From: an uncultured Rikenellaceae bacterium
Lineage (GTDB): Bacteria; Bacteroidota; Bacteroidia; Bacteroidales; Rikenellaceae
Assembly (NCBI GenBank): GCA_947038135.1
Contig: CAMQVM010000117.1
Location: 1-5,655 of the forward strand
DNA: 5,655 nt
Direction: 5' to 3'
Part shown: one piece after another, positions 4,844-5,655 of the stretch
Layout: every line of letters starts with the position of its first letter
How positions within the stretch are numbered: the first letter of the stretch is position 1
The notes under the pieces: generated by a model
Seen by the model: only the letters and a program-made list of their open reading frames with translations
What the model was told of the DNA's origin: nothing
Database searches by the model: none
Position numbers and translations under genes: made by a program

Positions 4844-5655
4844 ATGAGAAATAATTACTTTATGCCAACGCTATTATTATCATGCACAATGATACTAAAT
4901 TCGTGCAGTGAAAAAGAGCATATTTATAATGTTAGCGACTACCTTGAGCAGAATAACGCAGACAACCTATCTCCTATATTAGCTGAAATCGTAGCAGATA
5001 TAAAAGAGGAGGTAAAACAGGGCGAAAAAGTCACTATACAATTCGATAATAACACCTACAACTTTCGTGAAGAGGGGTCGACAAAAAAGGAGTATTACAT
5101 ATCAAACCACGACCAAGATAACCCTAAAAGCATAGGTGTAAATATCGAAGAGATAGACAACCTTACTATTGATGGCAACGGTTCTACATTTCTGTTTCAT
5201 GGCAGAATGCTACCAATCGTTATCAGTAAAAGTGCAAATACCACACTCGAAAATTTCATTGTAGACTTTGCTACTCCTCACATTGGGCAGGCTAGAGTTA
5301 TAGAGAACAAAGATGGTTTTATAAGCTACATTATGGCGCCATGGTCGAGATATAAAATTGTTGATGATGCTTTAGTGCTTGTTGGTGATGGATGGGAACA
5401 CACTCCAGCATGGGGTATAGCTTTTGACCCTCAAACACGCAGAGTAGTATATAACACAAGTGATATAGCTTTAGGTGTTAAGGGTGTTAAAGAGCTATCA
5501 GATAGAGTTATTAAAGCCAAATGGGATAACCCTAAGCTTGTTGAAGGTACTGTAATAGCTATGCGAGGATATGGACGACCTACACCAGGCATATTTTTAG
5601 ATAAAAACAAAGATACCAATATCAGCGAGGTAACCATACAATATGCCGAGGGAAT
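4844..5655 (+). CDS. GH110-like alpha-1,3-galactosidase-family lipoprotein, 3' end missing
   Basis: The first 270 codons of a gene that continues past the window; the frame is open throughout. Residues 1-21 are a lipoprotein signal (MRNNYFMPTLLLSCTMILNSC) with lipobox LNSC and Cys21 as the lipid anchor. The following SEKE is acidic, as in Bacteroidota surface-export signals, so it is probably exposed on the outer membrane. Residues about 84-270 match what I recall of Bacteroides alpha-1,3-galactosidase (GlaB-type) proteins: YYISNHDQDNPKSIGV, LTIDGNGSTFLFHGRMLP, FIVDFATPHI, AWGIAFD, YNTSDI, VIAMRGYGRPTPGIFL, then the beta-helix start VTIQYAEG. Such enzymes remove terminal alpha-1,3-galactose, for example from blood group B or alpha-Gal glycans. 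The catalytic aspartates of GH110 lie downstream of the window, so activity cannot be judged. The alternative start Met7 also keeps the lipobox. It follows the phosphorylase by 10 bases with no promoter visible between them, implying co-transcription. Confidence 0.78.
   Translation, partial: MRNNYFMPTLLLSCTMILNSCSEKEHIYNVSDYLEQNNADNLSPILAEIVADIKEEVKQGEKVTIQFDNNTYNFREEGSTKKEYYISNHDQDNPKSIGVNIEEIDNLTIDGNGSTFLFHGRMLPIVISKSANTTLENFIVDFATPHIGQARVIENKDGFISYIMAPWSRYKIVDDALVLVGDGWEHTPAWGIAFDPQTRRVVYNTSDIALGVKGVKELSDRVIKAKWDNPKLVEGTVIAMRGYGRPTPGIFLDKNKDTNISEVTIQYAEG

Noticed and set aside
5474..5490. Tandem GGTGTTAAG / GGTGTTAAA repeat in the GH110-like gene.
   Set aside because: Two copies of nine bases encode GVKGVK; this is short enough to be chance or local coding repetition.
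5431..5637. Minus-strand open frame at 5431-5637.
   Set aside because: It lies opposite the open, family-matching frame of the GH110-like gene and has no features of its own.

Overview
This is a short, AT-rich window that reads as a Bacteroidota (Bacteroidales-like) chromosome. Four things support that: a pyruvate kinase with the Bacteroidales-style N terminus (ISDRR and RINSAH in place of the usual ATIGP and RxNFSHG); a CarboxypepD_reg-like secreted protein; a GH110-type lipoprotein whose acidic residues directly follow the lipobox cysteine; and a promoter of the Bacteroides type (TTG, 19 bp, TAnnTTTG) with no clear Shine-Dalgarno sites. The genus cannot be told from the sequence.

Layout. 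Bases 1-48 are not biological. They are the end of the Illumina P5 oligo, an 8-base index and the complete TruSeq read-1 adapter, so the real contig starts at base 49. Bases 49-1942 form a minus-strand operon read right to left: thiL (thiamine-monophosphate kinase), then a secreted CarboxypepD_reg-like protein starting 2 bases after the thiL stop, then the first nine codons of a third gene cut off by the adapter. Bases 1943-2050 are a divergent promoter region. Bases 2051-5655 form a plus-strand cluster: aroQ (type II 3-dehydroquinate dehydratase), pyk (pyruvate kinase), a uridine phosphorylase-like nucleoside phosphorylase that overlaps pyk by 8 bases, and, 10 bases later, a GH110-like alpha-1,3-galactosidase-family lipoprotein that runs off the window end.

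How they fit together. ThiL makes thiamine diphosphate, the cofactor of pyruvate- and 2-oxoacid-handling enzymes. Pyk makes pyruvate from PEP. AroQ belongs to the shikimate route, which also draws on PEP. The nucleoside phosphorylase salvages bases and releases pentose-1-phosphate. The GH110-like protein would release terminal alpha-1,3-galactose from host-type glycans at the cell surface. The tight spacing suggests co-transcription of the plus-strand genes, but no common pathway is proven.

The window looks mostly like ordinary core metabolism. The points that merit a second look are the adapter contamination, a perfect 12-bp hairpin inside the first codons of the nucleoside phosphorylase gene, a 10-bp palindrome over the pyk stop/start overlap, and the attachment of a glycan-degrading lipoprotein to a core-metabolism cluster. 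I see no convincing undescribed system, mobile element, CRISPR array or RNA gene.
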